Shown piece by piece: positions 17,987 through 26,611 of a stretch of DNA of 57,125 nt. The first letter of the stretch is position 1, and each line of letters opens with the position of its first letter. A program made the translations under genes and the position numbers. A model generated the notes under the pieces. That model saw only the letters and a program-made list of their open reading frames with translations, was not told the origin of the DNA and searched no databases. Source of the DNA: Lachnospiraceae bacterium (GTDB lineage Bacteria; Bacillota; Clostridia; Lachnospirales; Lachnospiraceae); assembly GCA_014804695.1 (NCBI GenBank), contig JAAUZJ010000051.1, positions 1 to 57,125 of the forward strand. Direction: 5' to 3'.

Positions 17987-18014
17987 ATTATAATGTACGA
18001 AAAAATGAATTCAA
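17987..18014 (-). promoter_or_regulatory. SigmaA promoter of the kinase cassette
   Basis: Minus strand TTGAAT (18014-18009), 16-base spacer, TATAAT (17992-17987). It lies 36 bases before the hybrid kinase start, inside the 227-base divergent gap with the DUF4474-like gene. The rest of that gap is AT-rich, and I see no clear -35/-10 pair for the plus-strand gene. Confidence 0.65.
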
Positions 18015-18178
18015 GTTTGAAAATACGGCTTTGTGTGCTAATTTTACTCATTTTCTGACAAATTTCTTTTTACTGATTTTTCTTATATTTTTTATGTATT
18101 TTTTTCGTCTAAAAGGTACATTTTTCGACAAAAACAATAATATATATTAAGAAAACAAATAAATATATAGGAGTCATT

Positions 18179-19072
18179 ATGTATCTTTTCTTTACCCTAC
18201 TTCTTCTTATCATTATTTTCTTTTACTGCATAGGCTATTACCGCAGGAAAAAAATCATAAAAAAAATCTGCTGTATGTGCAGAAATGAAAAATACGAAAT
18301 CATAGACAATCTGCTAGAGCCGTTTGGATATGCGTATGTGCCTGCGCAGGATGTTTTCACCTCGCGCATGGATGCATGGCAGAAAAACTTCGGTTACAGC
18401 GCCTTTTACGATAAGGCGGCCCCACATCTTGGAATAGTTATAAACAGTCTGCCTGTCTATTTCAATTATGACGGCAGAACATGGCTGATCGAATTCTGGA
18501 AAGGCCAATACGGCATTAATACAGGCTGTGAAATCGGTGTTTACCGTGCAGATCGTATCTTAGATAAAAGTGAGTTGGATCACACCCTTTTTAAGAGCTT
18601 AGATACCCACTATATGCCGGAGCTTTCTTTTGCGTTTTATAATGCTGAAAAAGATATGGAAATTGCACAGCTTTGTGGTAAACATTGGTGGCTTACTGCA
18701 TTTAAACCCGGTCTTTTCAGTATTCCCTCTAGTCTCACAGTCTGGTCAAGCGTCACACTATATTCACATGAAATGGCTTCTGCATTTGCCAATGCACTTA
18801 TAAATCTCGGCTACAGTACAAGTGAAGTCACCCTTCACAGAAATACAGTCACCTTTACTTTTGAGGGCGGCAAACCCGTATGCGGCATATTCCGCAGGAT
18901 CATAACATCCATTGCACAGTCTCTGAACTGGCTTGGATGCCAAATTTATCTGTTCATTACAAGACCTTTTACACTTTCTGTTGACAGAGTATTATTCCTG
19001 TATTATTATCTTCCGTTTATATTTCGCAGGATGCTCAATATCAGGAAACACAAACTCGCGTGTGAAAAATAA
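18179..19072 (+). CDS. DUF4474-like membrane-anchored protein
   Basis: A 297-residue protein with one N-terminal membrane segment (residues 2-19, YLFFTLLLLIIIFFYCIGYY), a Lys/Arg-rich cytoplasmic flank, and then a conserved globular part with GYAYVPAQDVFTSRMDAWQ, the aromatic block RTWLIEFWKGQYGINTGCEIGVY and several Trp residues. I associate this with DUF4474, a clostridial family of unknown function; this is memory, not a search result. AGGAG precedes the start. The next gene, a metallophosphoesterase, begins 36 bases later, so the two are probably co-transcribed. The last codons and stop (ACEK*) lie inside a dispersed hairpin repeat. No function is proposed. Confidence 0.75.
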   Translation: MYLFFTLLLLIIIFFYCIGYYRRKKIIKKICCMCRNEKYEIIDNLLEPFGYAYVPAQDVFTSRMDAWQKNFGYSAFYDKAAPHLGIVINSLPVYFNYDGRTWLIEFWKGQYGINTGCEIGVYRADRILDKSELDHTLFKSLDTHYMPELSFAFYNAEKDMEIAQLCGKHWWLTAFKPGLFSIPSSLTVWSSVTLYSHEMASAFANALINLGYSTSEVTLHRNTVTFTFEGGKPVCGIFRRIITSIAQSLNWLGCQIYLFITRPFTLSVDRVLFLYYYLPFIFRRMLNIRKHKLACEK

Positions 19073-19085
19073 ATTTTTCACCCTA
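19050..19085 (+). repeat. Dispersed hairpin repeat, copy A
   Basis: The block CAAACTCGCG followed by the palindrome GTGAAAAAT-aa-ATTTTTCAC (19062-19081) and CCCTA. The same block in the same orientation occurs at 28604-28640, and the palindrome half at 35696-35734. Here it supplies the stop codon of the upstream gene and may act as a weak bidirectional terminator. Confidence 0.7.
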
Positions 19086-19108
19086 GCCGAGAGAAAGGAA
19101 TGGTTATT

Positions 19109-20017
19109 ATGAGTTATTATTCACGACTTAATAAATCCTTCGAGGGAGCGCTAAGGCTCCCTCTTAACCACCTTAGTAAATATGTCTTGATCAGTGACTG
19201 CCACCGCGGCGTCGGAAGCTCCAATGATAATTTTCTAAGGAATCAGAACTTATACTTCGCCGCCCTCCAGTGCTACTATAGAAGCGGATATACCTATATT
19301 GAGCTCGGAGACGGAGATGAATTGTGGGAAAACTTAAAGATGGAACAGATCATAAAGACACATAGCGACGTATTCTGCCTTCTTTCAAATTTTTATAAAA
19401 AGGGACGCCTGTATATGTTATACGGGAATCATGATATGATTAAAAAGGATGTACGTTTTACATCTAAGAACCTTAGCGACTGGCCGAGCTGTGAAAACGA
19501 TCCAACCCTTACAAAGCAGCCGCTTCTTCCGGATATTAAATTCTATGAAGGTATTATTCTGGAAAACACTTCTGCACCAAAGGCTATGGATGTATACCTC
19601 ACTCATGGACATCAGACAGATTTATTCAATTCGGATTTGTGGAAAGTTTCACGCTTCCTTGTAAGATATCTGTGGAAGCCACTGGAGAAATACGGCGTTC
19701 TTGACCCAACAAGCGCAGCAAAAAACTATACCAGACAAAACAGGACCGAACAACGTCTAAGCTACTGGGCTAAACAGGAAAATCATATTCTGATCACCGG
19801 CCATACGCACCGCCCGAAACTCCTTGAAAGTGAACCTCATTACTATAACAGTGGCTGCTGTATTCATCCAAGCTGTATAACCTGTCTGGAAATTGAGCGT
19901 ATGCATATCAGGCTGGTTAAATGGAAACTTTCCACCAAACAAGACATGAGTCTGTATGTTTCAAAGGAAGTTATTGCAGGCCCTATAACGCTTCAGCAAA
20001 ACGTCGCAGGGACCTAA
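19109..20017 (+). CDS. Calcineurin-like metallophosphoesterase
   Basis: A 302-residue hydrolase carrying every dinuclear-metal motif of the superfamily in order: LISDCHRG (about residue 29), ELGDGDELWE (about 66), LYGNHDMI (about 109), LTHGHQTD (about 167) and ITGHTHRPKL (about 231). No signal peptide or membrane helix. Substrate cannot be told; the GDGDE form instead of GDxxD/N may be relevant to specificity. The ATG at 19109 is preferred over that at 19100, because AAGGA directly abuts the first. The initiation region resembles those of etfA and the BceB-like gene. The last 4 bases overlap the convergent TIGR04076-like gene. Confidence 0.88.
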   Translation: MSYYSRLNKSFEGALRLPLNHLSKYVLISDCHRGVGSSNDNFLRNQNLYFAALQCYYRSGYTYIELGDGDELWENLKMEQIIKTHSDVFCLLSNFYKKGRLYMLYGNHDMIKKDVRFTSKNLSDWPSCENDPTLTKQPLLPDIKFYEGIILENTSAPKAMDVYLTHGHQTDLFNSDLWKVSRFLVRYLWKPLEKYGVLDPTSAAKNYTRQNRTEQRLSYWAKQENHILITGHTHRPKLLESEPHYYNSGCCIHPSCITCLEIERMHIRLVKWKLSTKQDMSLYVSKEVIAGPITLQQNVAGT

Positions 20018-20277
20018 GAATCAATTCGTTCTATCTTAAATACATTCAGCGTATCCACATCCGGACAGGCAAATACGGCACAGCCTTTTTCCTGTCCGGG
20101 GATCTCACCGCCATAACGCAATATATCAATATATGGAAATGCCACATGCATAGCCATTGGACATAAGCTTCCGCGCTGGGTGTCAAAATCAAAGCTGTCG
20201 CCGGGCTTATGGCCTCTGTGGCATGGGGTGTCGCCCTTTCTCTCAATTAAGGTTATTTTGATCTTAGGACGGTTCAT
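20014..20277 (-). CDS. Small TIGR04076-like cysteine protein
   Basis: An 87-residue protein. It has regularly placed motifs: HRGHKPGDSFDFD in the N-terminal half, then GSLCPMAMHVAFPYIDILRY, a Gly-Gly turn, and ACPDVDTLNVFKIERI at the end, with conserved-looking Cys in LCP and ACPD. This matches my memory of the TIGR04076 family (unknown function, possible metal or redox centre). AAGGAG lies before the start. It follows pdxK by 26 bases and its stop overlaps the end of the convergent phosphoesterase gene. Clearly coding and not a shadow, since the RBS and spacing are good. Confidence 0.72.
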   Translation of the reverse strand: MNRPKIKITLIERKGDTPCHRGHKPGDSFDFDTQRGSLCPMAMHVAFPYIDILRYGGEIPGQEKGCAVFACPDVDTLNVFKIERIDS

Positions 20278-20303
20278 GGGAAATGGCTCCTTTCTATGAA
20301 TTT

Positions 20304-21128
20304 TTAATTGTTCAATATATCAAGGCAGTTTTCGATGGGTATTCCTTTATATTTATCTGCATTATCTTTATTTTTCAATATAAGGTTTCTTACGCTGTCC
20401 ATTGCAAATTGTGTGCTTTCATATATTCCGCAGCCATCCATAATCTTGCCCAGGAAGATCGCGGAAAATATGTCGCCGGTTCCGGGGAAGCGGACCGGGA
20501 CCTCATCGAATGGGATTATGAATTCTTTGTTATCCACATGGTCATAACCGACTACACAAGTACCTTGCGACTTTATTCTGGCGCTTGTCATAACAATTGA
20601 CTTGACTCCAAGCCCCGTCAGCTTTTCCATTATAACAGAGGCTTCTTTCTCGTCAATTCCTTCATCTCTATATTCTACTCCTGCGAGATACGCAGCCTCA
20701 GTATAGTTTGGTACAATATAGTCTGCAACGGAAATCAGATTCCTCATAAGTTCAACGGTTTTATCCGTAATACCGTTATAAAGTTTACCGTCATCACCCA
20801 TGATCGGATCTGAAAAAATTTTAACGCCCTTCTCAGACTGTTTCTTACAGAAATCTGATATCAACTCCACCTGTTCTTTTGAAACAATGAAACCTGTCGA
20901 AACAGCATCAAATCCAAATCCTAAATCTTCCCATATATTAATGCTGTTTCGCATATAGTCCGTAGTTTCATGAATATCAAATTTTCCGTAATCAAGGGTA
21001 TTTGATACCAGTGCCGTAGGCAGGTTGAAGACCTGATACTTCATGTGTGAAAGTACCGGTATCATAGCGGACAACGCCACTTTTCCATATCCTGCCATAT
21101 CATTTATCAGTAAAATTTTGTTGTGCAT
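20304..21128 (-). CDS. pdxY: Pyridoxal/pyridoxamine kinase (PdxY/PdxK type)
   Basis: Phosphorylates pyridoxal, pyridoxine or pyridoxamine with ATP in the vitamin B6 salvage path. The 274-residue ribokinase-fold protein starts KILLINDMAGYGKVALSAMI, has SDPIMGDDGKLY in the middle, VPNYTEAAYLAG, and the anion-hole/catalytic motif VRFPGTGDIFSAIFLGK near residue 215-231. Length is normal. RBS GGGAG lies close to the ATG. It begins 24 bases after lacZ, so they are probably one transcript, although no metabolic link is obvious. The pre-start sequence (AGGTTGAGTAAGAATGG) recurs in the etfB-etfA gap. Confidence 0.88.
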   Translation of the reverse strand: MHNKILLINDMAGYGKVALSAMIPVLSHMKYQVFNLPTALVSNTLDYGKFDIHETTDYMRNSINIWEDLGFGFDAVSTGFIVSKEQVELISDFCKKQSEKGVKIFSDPIMGDDGKLYNGITDKTVELMRNLISVADYIVPNYTEAAYLAGVEYRDEGIDEKEASVIMEKLTGLGVKSIVMTSARIKSQGTCVVGYDHVDNKEFIIPFDEVPVRFPGTGDIFSAIFLGKIMDGCGIYESTQFAMDSVRNLILKNKDNADKYKGIPIENCLDILNN

Positions 21129-21152
21129 ATAAATCTCCCATTCTTACTCAAC

Positions 21153-24100
21153 CTAAATCCCGCAAAATGTAAAGGTAAACGAAAGCTTTTTGGTGGCATC
21201 TATTAAAAATTCGGGATGTACCAAAGCTCCCCAGCTGTCATCTCCGCCAACGCCCATCTGCTGCATAGATACGCGCACTACCGTATAATGTACCTGTGGA
21301 AGCTCGTATGGATGTCTGGCATTTTCCAGTTCATGCGGTGTATACGGAAGCGCTGAGAAATTCATATTTTCTCCGGTGAAAATAAGTCCTCTGCCCTTTC
21401 TATCCATAACCTTGGCATATCTGACTCCGGTTTTATTGCCACATTCCTGCGGATTCAGATACTGCGCCATATTGTCACTGACCAGATTCTTATAAACGCC
21501 CAGTTTAGCGCCCTTTTTACGGTCTTCGTAAGACTCCTGCGGTCCGTTTCCGTACCACTCTAAATTTTCATAATCTGCATCACACTTAAACATCATGCCA
21601 AACTCCGGCATATCCTTAAGCTCCTGCACCGGATCATAGTTCAGCGTAGTCTGAATACGTCCATCTCCATACACGCGATAAATCACCTGACACTCAGCGG
21701 CAGGAGTAGTCTGAAGATTATAGGTGTATGTAATTTCCACGCAGTCTTCTTTCTCTGCAACAATCGGATTATCATACCAGATGCCACGCTCTGTTTTCCG
21801 CTCTTTTCCTACTCCTTTTGCCGTCAGATACAGGCTCGCAACCTTCCACTGTGCATATCTTGCAGGCATATTGTTACCCTCATCATTATCAATAGGGGCA
21901 CGCCAGAAATTCGGCTTAACCGTAGTCGATAATAGTTCTTTTCCGGCATAGCGGTAGGAAACAAGGCCGCCCTCTATAGAAAACAACGCTTCAAATTCCT
22001 CCCCACGCACACCGAAGTTGTATTTGCCGCGGATTAATGTATATGACTTCTTACGGTCCGTATGAACTGTATGAGTATCCTTTACCAATGCCACCACTGC
22101 CTGCCCAAAAGCGACCTCATGTCCGGCTTTCGCCCATAGGGTATCGGTTTTAAGATGAAAAGATATCGTTACAGCGTATTCTCCTTTGATACTTGGAATT
22201 TCAAACGGTATTGGAAACTTACGCTTACTCTCCGGTTCAACGCAAATATCCAGAGATTTTTCCTCAATAGCAACGCCATTTCTTAATAATATAGCTTTCG
22301 CGTCAAAAGTATCAGTGTTAACGAAGAGATTTTTATTCCATACCTCAAAATCTTTCCCGCTAACCTCAACCGCAATATTCTGGTAAGTGTACTTAACTTC
22401 CTGCATCTTCGGAGACGGACTTCTGTCACCTCCGTATACAATTCCGTTTCCGCTGAAATTATAATCGCTTGGACGGTCGCCAAAATCTCCACCGTACGCC
22501 TGAAATTCTTTTCCGTAACGATCTTTTTTATAAATTGACTGGTCTATATAGTCCCAGATAAACCCACCCTGATAGCCGGAATTTTCTTTATCAGCAAGGT
22601 CTGTGTACTTATATAATGCCCCACATGAATTGCCCATAGCATGGGAATATTCGCAGCACACAAAAGGCTTGACATCAGGGGTTTCAAGATATTCCTCGAT
22701 TTCCCATACTTTCGGATACATACGGCTTTCCATATCAGAGCTGTCATTGTATCTTCTGTCATTGAAAACTCCTTCATAATGAACCAGTCTGGTATCATCC
22801 AGCTTACGGAACAGCTCTGACATCTCCAAAATTGTCTTACCGCCATATGATTCGTTACCACAGGACCACATTAAAATTGAAGGATGATTCTTATCACGCT
22901 GATAACAGGAATTTACGCGGTCAAACATCATATCTTTCCAGTTCTCTTTTTCATCCGGAAGCACATAATCTATGCCTGCAAGCCCTCTTATGTATACGTC
23001 CCAGGTCCCATGTGTCTCCATATTGCACTCCGCAATCATATAAAGACCGTATTTGTCACACAAATCATAAATAGCCACATCATCCGGATAATGACAGGTT
23101 CTGATCGCATTTATATTATTCTGCTTCATTGTAACTATATCTTTTTCAAGCTCCTCGTATGAAACGTGACGTCCTGAAACTGAGCTGAATTCATGGCGGT
23201 TTACGCCTTTGAATACAACCCGCTTACCGTTTAATAACATTCGGTTATTCTTCATCTCGAATTTGCGGAAACCTACCGGCTGTTCTGTATAACCCTTGAT
23301 CTTACCTTCAGAATCGATAACTCTGATTTCCAGTGTATAAAGCTCCGGTGTTTCTGCGCTCCAAAGTCTGGGGGAGACAACCACTTCACTTAATTTAATT
23401 TCTTGTATTGAAGATTTGTTTATATCTATATCACGTTCAAATAAAACCGTTTTTTCGTCTTTTAATGTAAATCTTATAGTTCCGCTTATATCTCCGTTCC
23501 CATTCGGTGCCACATCATTTCCATTTGCAGATCCAACATTTCTGTCTCCAAGGCTCACTTTTGTCCATACATCTAAAACCGCCTTAGAAAAATCATCTCC
23601 TTCAAACAGCGTCTTAATCCTTATATCTTCCACATATACATTGGGAACGGCATACAGATATACGCTGCGGTAAATTCCTGAGAAGCGGAAGAAATCCTGA
23701 TCTTCGCACCAGCTTGAAGAACTCCACTTATAAACCTGAACAGCAAGTTTGTTTTCTCCTTCTTTTAAAAACGGCGTAATATTAAAATCAGACGGCGTGA
23801 AACTGTCCTCAGAATAGCCCACATAGCTTCCGTTTATCCATAACGCCATAGCACTTTCCACACCCTGGAAAGATATGCGGATTTCATTCCCTTTCATATC
23901 ATCGGGCACTTCAAAATATTTGACATAACTTGCAACCGGATTGAATCTCTCCGGAATATCCCCGGGATTTATATCCTCCCGTCCATCCCAAGGGTATTGG
24001 AGATTAACATACTGCGGTTTGTCGTAACCCTCCATCTGAATATGCGCAGGTACACGTATATCCGCCCAGCATTTGCAATCGTATTCTTCCTTTTCAAATC

Positions 24101-24290
24101 CTTTTATCGAAGAATCAAAATTAACGGCATAGGAAAACTTCCAGATTCCGTCCAAAGATTTTCTGAGCGAAGTCTGACGAGTCATAAATTCTTCTTCGTT
24201 CCGGTAAACCACATGTGCAGAATGAGCCGGAAGTACATTCTCTTTAAAAAATAACGGATTCTTTACTTGTTCATAATCAAAATTGCCCAT
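21153..24290 (-). CDS. lacZ: GH2 beta-galactosidase (LacZ type)
   Basis: Hydrolyses terminal beta-galactosides such as lactose in the cytoplasm; no signal peptide is visible. The 1045-residue protein has the five LacZ domains: sugar-binding jelly roll (about 1-215), Ig-like, TIM barrel (about 345-640), second Ig-like, and C-terminal beta-sandwich ending TKKLSFTFTFCGI. The acid/base is E480 in WSCGNESYGG and the nucleophile is E547 in VCCEYSHAMGNSCG. GRHEFSSVSGRHV-type residues around 365 fit the barrel start. AGAGGG precedes the ATG. No lactose permease or LacI gene is nearby. Upstream (24328-24368) two copies of TTCGC(GA)AACTGT-like sequence could be an operator. Confidence 0.95.
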   Translation of the reverse strand: MGNFDYEQVKNPLFFKENVLPAHSAHVVYRNEEEFMTRQTSLRKSLDGIWKFSYAVNFDSSIKGFEKEEYDCKCWADIRVPAHIQMEGYDKPQYVNLQYPWDGREDINPGDIPERFNPVASYVKYFEVPDDMKGNEIRISFQGVESAMALWINGSYVGYSEDSFTPSDFNITPFLKEGENKLAVQVYKWSSSSWCEDQDFFRFSGIYRSVYLYAVPNVYVEDIRIKTLFEGDDFSKAVLDVWTKVSLGDRNVGSANGNDVAPNGNGDISGTIRFTLKDEKTVLFERDIDINKSSIQEIKLSEVVVSPRLWSAETPELYTLEIRVIDSEGKIKGYTEQPVGFRKFEMKNNRMLLNGKRVVFKGVNRHEFSSVSGRHVSYEELEKDIVTMKQNNINAIRTCHYPDDVAIYDLCDKYGLYMIAECNMETHGTWDVYIRGLAGIDYVLPDEKENWKDMMFDRVNSCYQRDKNHPSILMWSCGNESYGGKTILEMSELFRKLDDTRLVHYEGVFNDRRYNDSSDMESRMYPKVWEIEEYLETPDVKPFVCCEYSHAMGNSCGALYKYTDLADKENSGYQGGFIWDYIDQSIYKKDRYGKEFQAYGGDFGDRPSDYNFSGNGIVYGGDRSPSPKMQEVKYTYQNIAVEVSGKDFEVWNKNLFVNTDTFDAKAILLRNGVAIEEKSLDICVEPESKRKFPIPFEIPSIKGEYAVTISFHLKTDTLWAKAGHEVAFGQAVVALVKDTHTVHTDRKKSYTLIRGKYNFGVRGEEFEALFSIEGGLVSYRYAGKELLSTTVKPNFWRAPIDNDEGNNMPARYAQWKVASLYLTAKGVGKERKTERGIWYDNPIVAEKEDCVEITYTYNLQTTPAAECQVIYRVYGDGRIQTTLNYDPVQELKDMPEFGMMFKCDADYENLEWYGNGPQESYEDRKKGAKLGVYKNLVSDNMAQYLNPQECGNKTGVRYAKVMDRKGRGLIFTGENMNFSALPYTPHELENARHPYELPQVHYTVVRVSMQQMGVGGDDSWGALVHPEFLIDATKKLSFTFTFCGI

Positions 24291-24395
24291 AAACTTTCCC
24301 TCTCTTTTTCATTTTATTAAATAAGCATTCGCGAAACTGTTATCCAAAAACACGAATTTCGCAACTGTCCATGCATTTTATTAGATTATCAGATA

Positions 24396-24617
24396 TCAAT
24401 GCTCATTATCAGGTCTTCCAGAATTCATATCCGTATACATGTCCAATAGGTTCACTGTTTCCGATGCCGGACGGCCATACATATTACAGCACTGCTTAGA
24501 AACCTCTTTGGCCTGACTGGCATTGTCATCCATAAGTACACTCATCCGATACACACCTTGTTTTGATTCGCTATCCAGATGATTCATTATTTCCGCAATC
24601 ATATCCTCGTCACTCAT
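24396..24617 (-). CDS. Small hypothetical protein in the aldolase operon
   Basis: A 73-residue acidic, soluble protein, MSDEDMIAEIMNHLDSE onwards, with two adjacent Cys (KQCCNMYGRP, about residue 42-51) and a C-terminal tail of DNEH. GGGGGA lies just before the ATG and it begins 17 bases after the aldolase stop, so it is very likely translated. I do not recognise a family. The region between it and lacZ (24291-24395) holds the possible operator repeats and no gene. Confidence 0.6.
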   Translation of the reverse strand: MSDEDMIAEIMNHLDSESKQGVYRMSVLMDDNASQAKEVSKQCCNMYGRPASETVNLLDMYTDMNSGRPDNEH

Positions 24618-24634
24618 AAAAATCCCCCATAAAT

Positions 24635-25312
24635 CTATTTTATTATCGGATTTCCGCCCCGTTTTATTCCAAATTTCTCACGCATTGCAACAAGTGCTGC
24701 TATCTGTTCTTCAGTAAATAAATTCTGTTTTCCTAAAATTTTATCTGTTATCATTAAAATATTAGCATAATATTCCATAGATTCCAATCTATAATACGCA
24801 GAATATGCATCTTCCGCCCAAGTTACCACGCCGTGATTGGCAAGCAGTACCCCATTATGCGTATGACAATATGGTGCTATAACCTCCGGTACCTCTTTAG
24901 AACCCAGTTCCGCATACGGTGCAACAGGCACGTCACCAAGGGTAATGATTGCCTCAGCAAGCACCGGCGTATCAAGCGGTATACCGGCAATGGCAAAACA
25001 TGTACAAATAGGTGGATGTGCATGACAGACCGACTGTATATCCAAATTTTCCCGATATGCCCGAAGATGCATCTTAAGCTCTGAAGACGGCTTATAAGTC
25101 CCCTCCAAAACATTTCCTTCCAAATCCACCTTAACCAGCATTTTTTTCTTCATAAAGCCTTTTGACACTCCTGTTGGAGTTGCCCATACTTCATTATCTC
25201 CGGTCTTTATTGATATATTGCCGTCATTTGCGGCTACGAAATTACGTACATACATACGCTGTCCGATGTCAATTATTGCTTTTTTCGCCTGTTTTTCTGT
25301 CATATAGTTCAT
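24635..25312 (-). CDS. Class II aldolase (fuculose-1-P / methylthioribulose-1-P type)
   Basis: A 225-residue zinc aldolase of the AraD/FucA family. Metal ligands are H97 and H99 in CHAHPP and H160 in LLANHGVV; the catalytic Glu is probably E78 in PSSELKMH. Such enzymes split ketose 1-phosphates to DHAP and an aldehyde. Directly upstream lies mtnA, which makes 5-methylthioribulose 1-phosphate (and can act on the 5-deoxy analogue), so the most likely substrate is that sugar rather than fuculose. There are no fucose genes nearby. RBS AGAAAGGA is 9 bases before the ATG. A 137-bp palindrome separates it from mtnA. Confidence 0.85.
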   Translation of the reverse strand: MNYMTEKQAKKAIIDIGQRMYVRNFVAANDGNISIKTGDNEVWATPTGVSKGFMKKKMLVKVDLEGNVLEGTYKPSSELKMHLRAYRENLDIQSVCHAHPPICTCFAIAGIPLDTPVLAEAIITLGDVPVAPYAELGSKEVPEVIAPYCHTHNGVLLANHGVVTWAEDAYSAYYRLESMEYYANILMITDKILGKQNLFTEEQIAALVAMREKFGIKRGGNPIIK

Positions 25313-25349
25313 GGGGGTGTGTCCTTTCTGTGAAAAGATAATTGTTGAG

Positions 25350-25486
25350 GATTGCTAGACTTTTATTCGAATGGGACGAACATAGACAATATAAATAAAA
25401 ACGGGGCTCGAACCGCGGGAGCGAAGGTCGCCCCGTTTTTATTTATATTGTCTATGTTCTGGATATCGAATAAGAGAATTGCAATC
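25350..25486. repeat. Long palindrome between mtnA and the aldolase
   Basis: A perfect 30-bp inverted repeat (25378-25407 against 25430-25459) with a 22-base loop. Outer arms TTATTCGA (25363-25370 / 25466-25473) and GATTGC (25350-25355 / 25481-25486) also pair. The inner end GGGGC/GCCCC is followed on both strands by GTTTTTATTT, so it can act as an intrinsic terminator or attenuator in either direction. No gene lies in the gap. Confidence 0.85.
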
Positions 25487-25488
25487 TC

Positions 25489-26562
25489 TTATAAACGCTT
25501 GTTTTTAAAAATTTCTTTCAGCGACTCCGTATAAGGCTCCCTGGCAATACCATACTCCGTAACAATTCCTGCAATAAGGTCGTGGTCTGTTACGTCGAAG
25601 GCAGGATTGAACACTTTGATACCTTCCGGCGCCATGCGTTCTTTGTACCACATTTCTGTCACTTCGTGGTCGGGTCGTTGTTCTATTGTAATGTCTGCGC
25701 CGGTCGGGGTATTCATGTCTATCGTGGAAGTCGGTGCGCAGACATAGAACGGTACGTTGTAGCGCTTAGCTACTGTTGCGACAACGGAAGTTCCTATTTT
25801 ATTTGCCACATCACCATTTGCCGCCACCCTGTCACAGCCTACGAATACGGCATTTACCCAGCCGTTTCTCATAACGGTAGCAGACATATTATCACAGATT
25901 AATGTTACGTCAACACCAGCCGAGTGAAGTTCATAAGCTGTCAGTCTGGCACCTTGTAAAAGCGGTCTGGTTTCATCTGCAAAAACATGAAAATTATATC
26001 CTCTCTCCAATCCCAGATAAATAGGTGCAGTCGCGGTTCCGTATTTGCAGGTCGCGAGTTGTCCTGCGTTGCAGTGAGTCAAAATTCCGTCGCCTTTTTT
26101 TAAAAGGCTGAGACCGTACTCTCCAATCGACTTACAAACCTTAATATCTTCTTCCTTAATCAGGACGGCTTCCTTCTTTAAAAGTTCCTTAATTTCAGCA
26201 ATCGTCTTATCCCTGTTTGCCACACATACCTGTTCCATGCGGTTCAGCGCCCATGATAAATTAACCGCAGTCGGTCTGGATGAGTTCAAATATTCCTTCT
26301 GCTTACAAAATTCCTTATAAAAGACATCATAATCCTCAGTCATAATCTGCTTTGCCAATAAATATATTCCAAACGCCGCTGCTACGCCAATTGCCGGTGC
26401 GCCACGCACCTTTAACAAATAAATGGCATCCCAGATTTCCTCAGCACTCTTTAAATTGACTACCTCAGTCATTGTCGGAAGTTTAGTTTGGTCAATTATC
26501 ACTAAGGCGCTGTTCTCATCATCCAACTCTACGGTTTCATAGTCTAAGATACTTTTATTCAT
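25489..26562 (-). CDS. mtnA: S-methyl-5-thioribose-1-phosphate isomerase MtnA
   Basis: Converts 5-methylthioribose 1-phosphate to 5-methylthioribulose 1-phosphate in salvage of methylthioadenosine; also known to take 5-deoxyribose 1-phosphate. The 357-residue product has [13 protein letters not shown] near residue 54-66, catalytic Cys in [10 protein letters not shown], catalytic Asp in [11 protein letters not shown] and [17 protein letters not shown], all signatures of the MtnA branch of the eIF2B-like family. Length is normal. AAAGGA precedes the ATG. A promoter at 26583-26611 uses a -35 box inside an adjacent inverted-repeat element. The next gene in the operon is a class II aldolase. Confidence 0.94.
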   Translation of the reverse strand: MNKSILDYETVELDDENSALVIIDQTKLPTMTEVVNLKSAEEIWDAIYLLKVRGAPAIGVAAAFGIYLLAKQIMTEDYDVFYKEFCKQKEYLNSSRPTAVNLSWALNRMEQVCVANRDKTIAEIKELLKKEAVLIKEEDIKVCKSIGEYGLSLLKKGDGILTHCNAGQLATCKYGTATAPIYLGLERGYNFHVFADETRPLLQGARLTAYELHSAGVDVTLICDNMSATVMRNGWVNAVFVGCDRVAANGDVANKIGTSVVATVAKRYNVPFYVCAPTSTIDMNTPTGADITIEQRPDHEVTEMWYKERMAPEGIKVFNPAFDVTDHDLIAGIVTEYGIAREPYTESLKEIFKNKRL

Positions 26563-26582
26563 TTATTTTTAATCCTTTCACG

Positions 26583-26611
26583 TTTATAATTTCTTATGAT
26601 TCGGGTGTCAA
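26583..26611 (-). promoter_or_regulatory. SigmaA promoter of mtnA, -35 box inside an element end
   Basis: Minus strand TTGACA (26611-26606), 17-base spacer, TATAAA (26588-26583). The -35 box lies within the 20-bp terminal inverted repeat of the element at 26598-26912, while the -10 box is outside it. Start of transcription near 26576, 14 bases before the mtnA start. Confidence 0.72.

Noticed and set aside
20283..20600. Plus-strand open frame opposite pdxK
   Set aside because: Antisense shadow of a clear pdxK gene, with no family resemblance.
24635..25312. Fucose catabolism aldolase (fucA)
   Set aside because: No fucose isomerase, kinase or permease is near; mtnA is the direct neighbour, so the deoxypentose route is more likely.
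25378..25459. Possible tRNA: GGTTCGA-like sequence in the loop of the mtnA-aldolase palindrome
   Set aside because: The T-arm stem does not pair, no anticodon or D arm can be built, and the flanks are a perfect inverted repeat.
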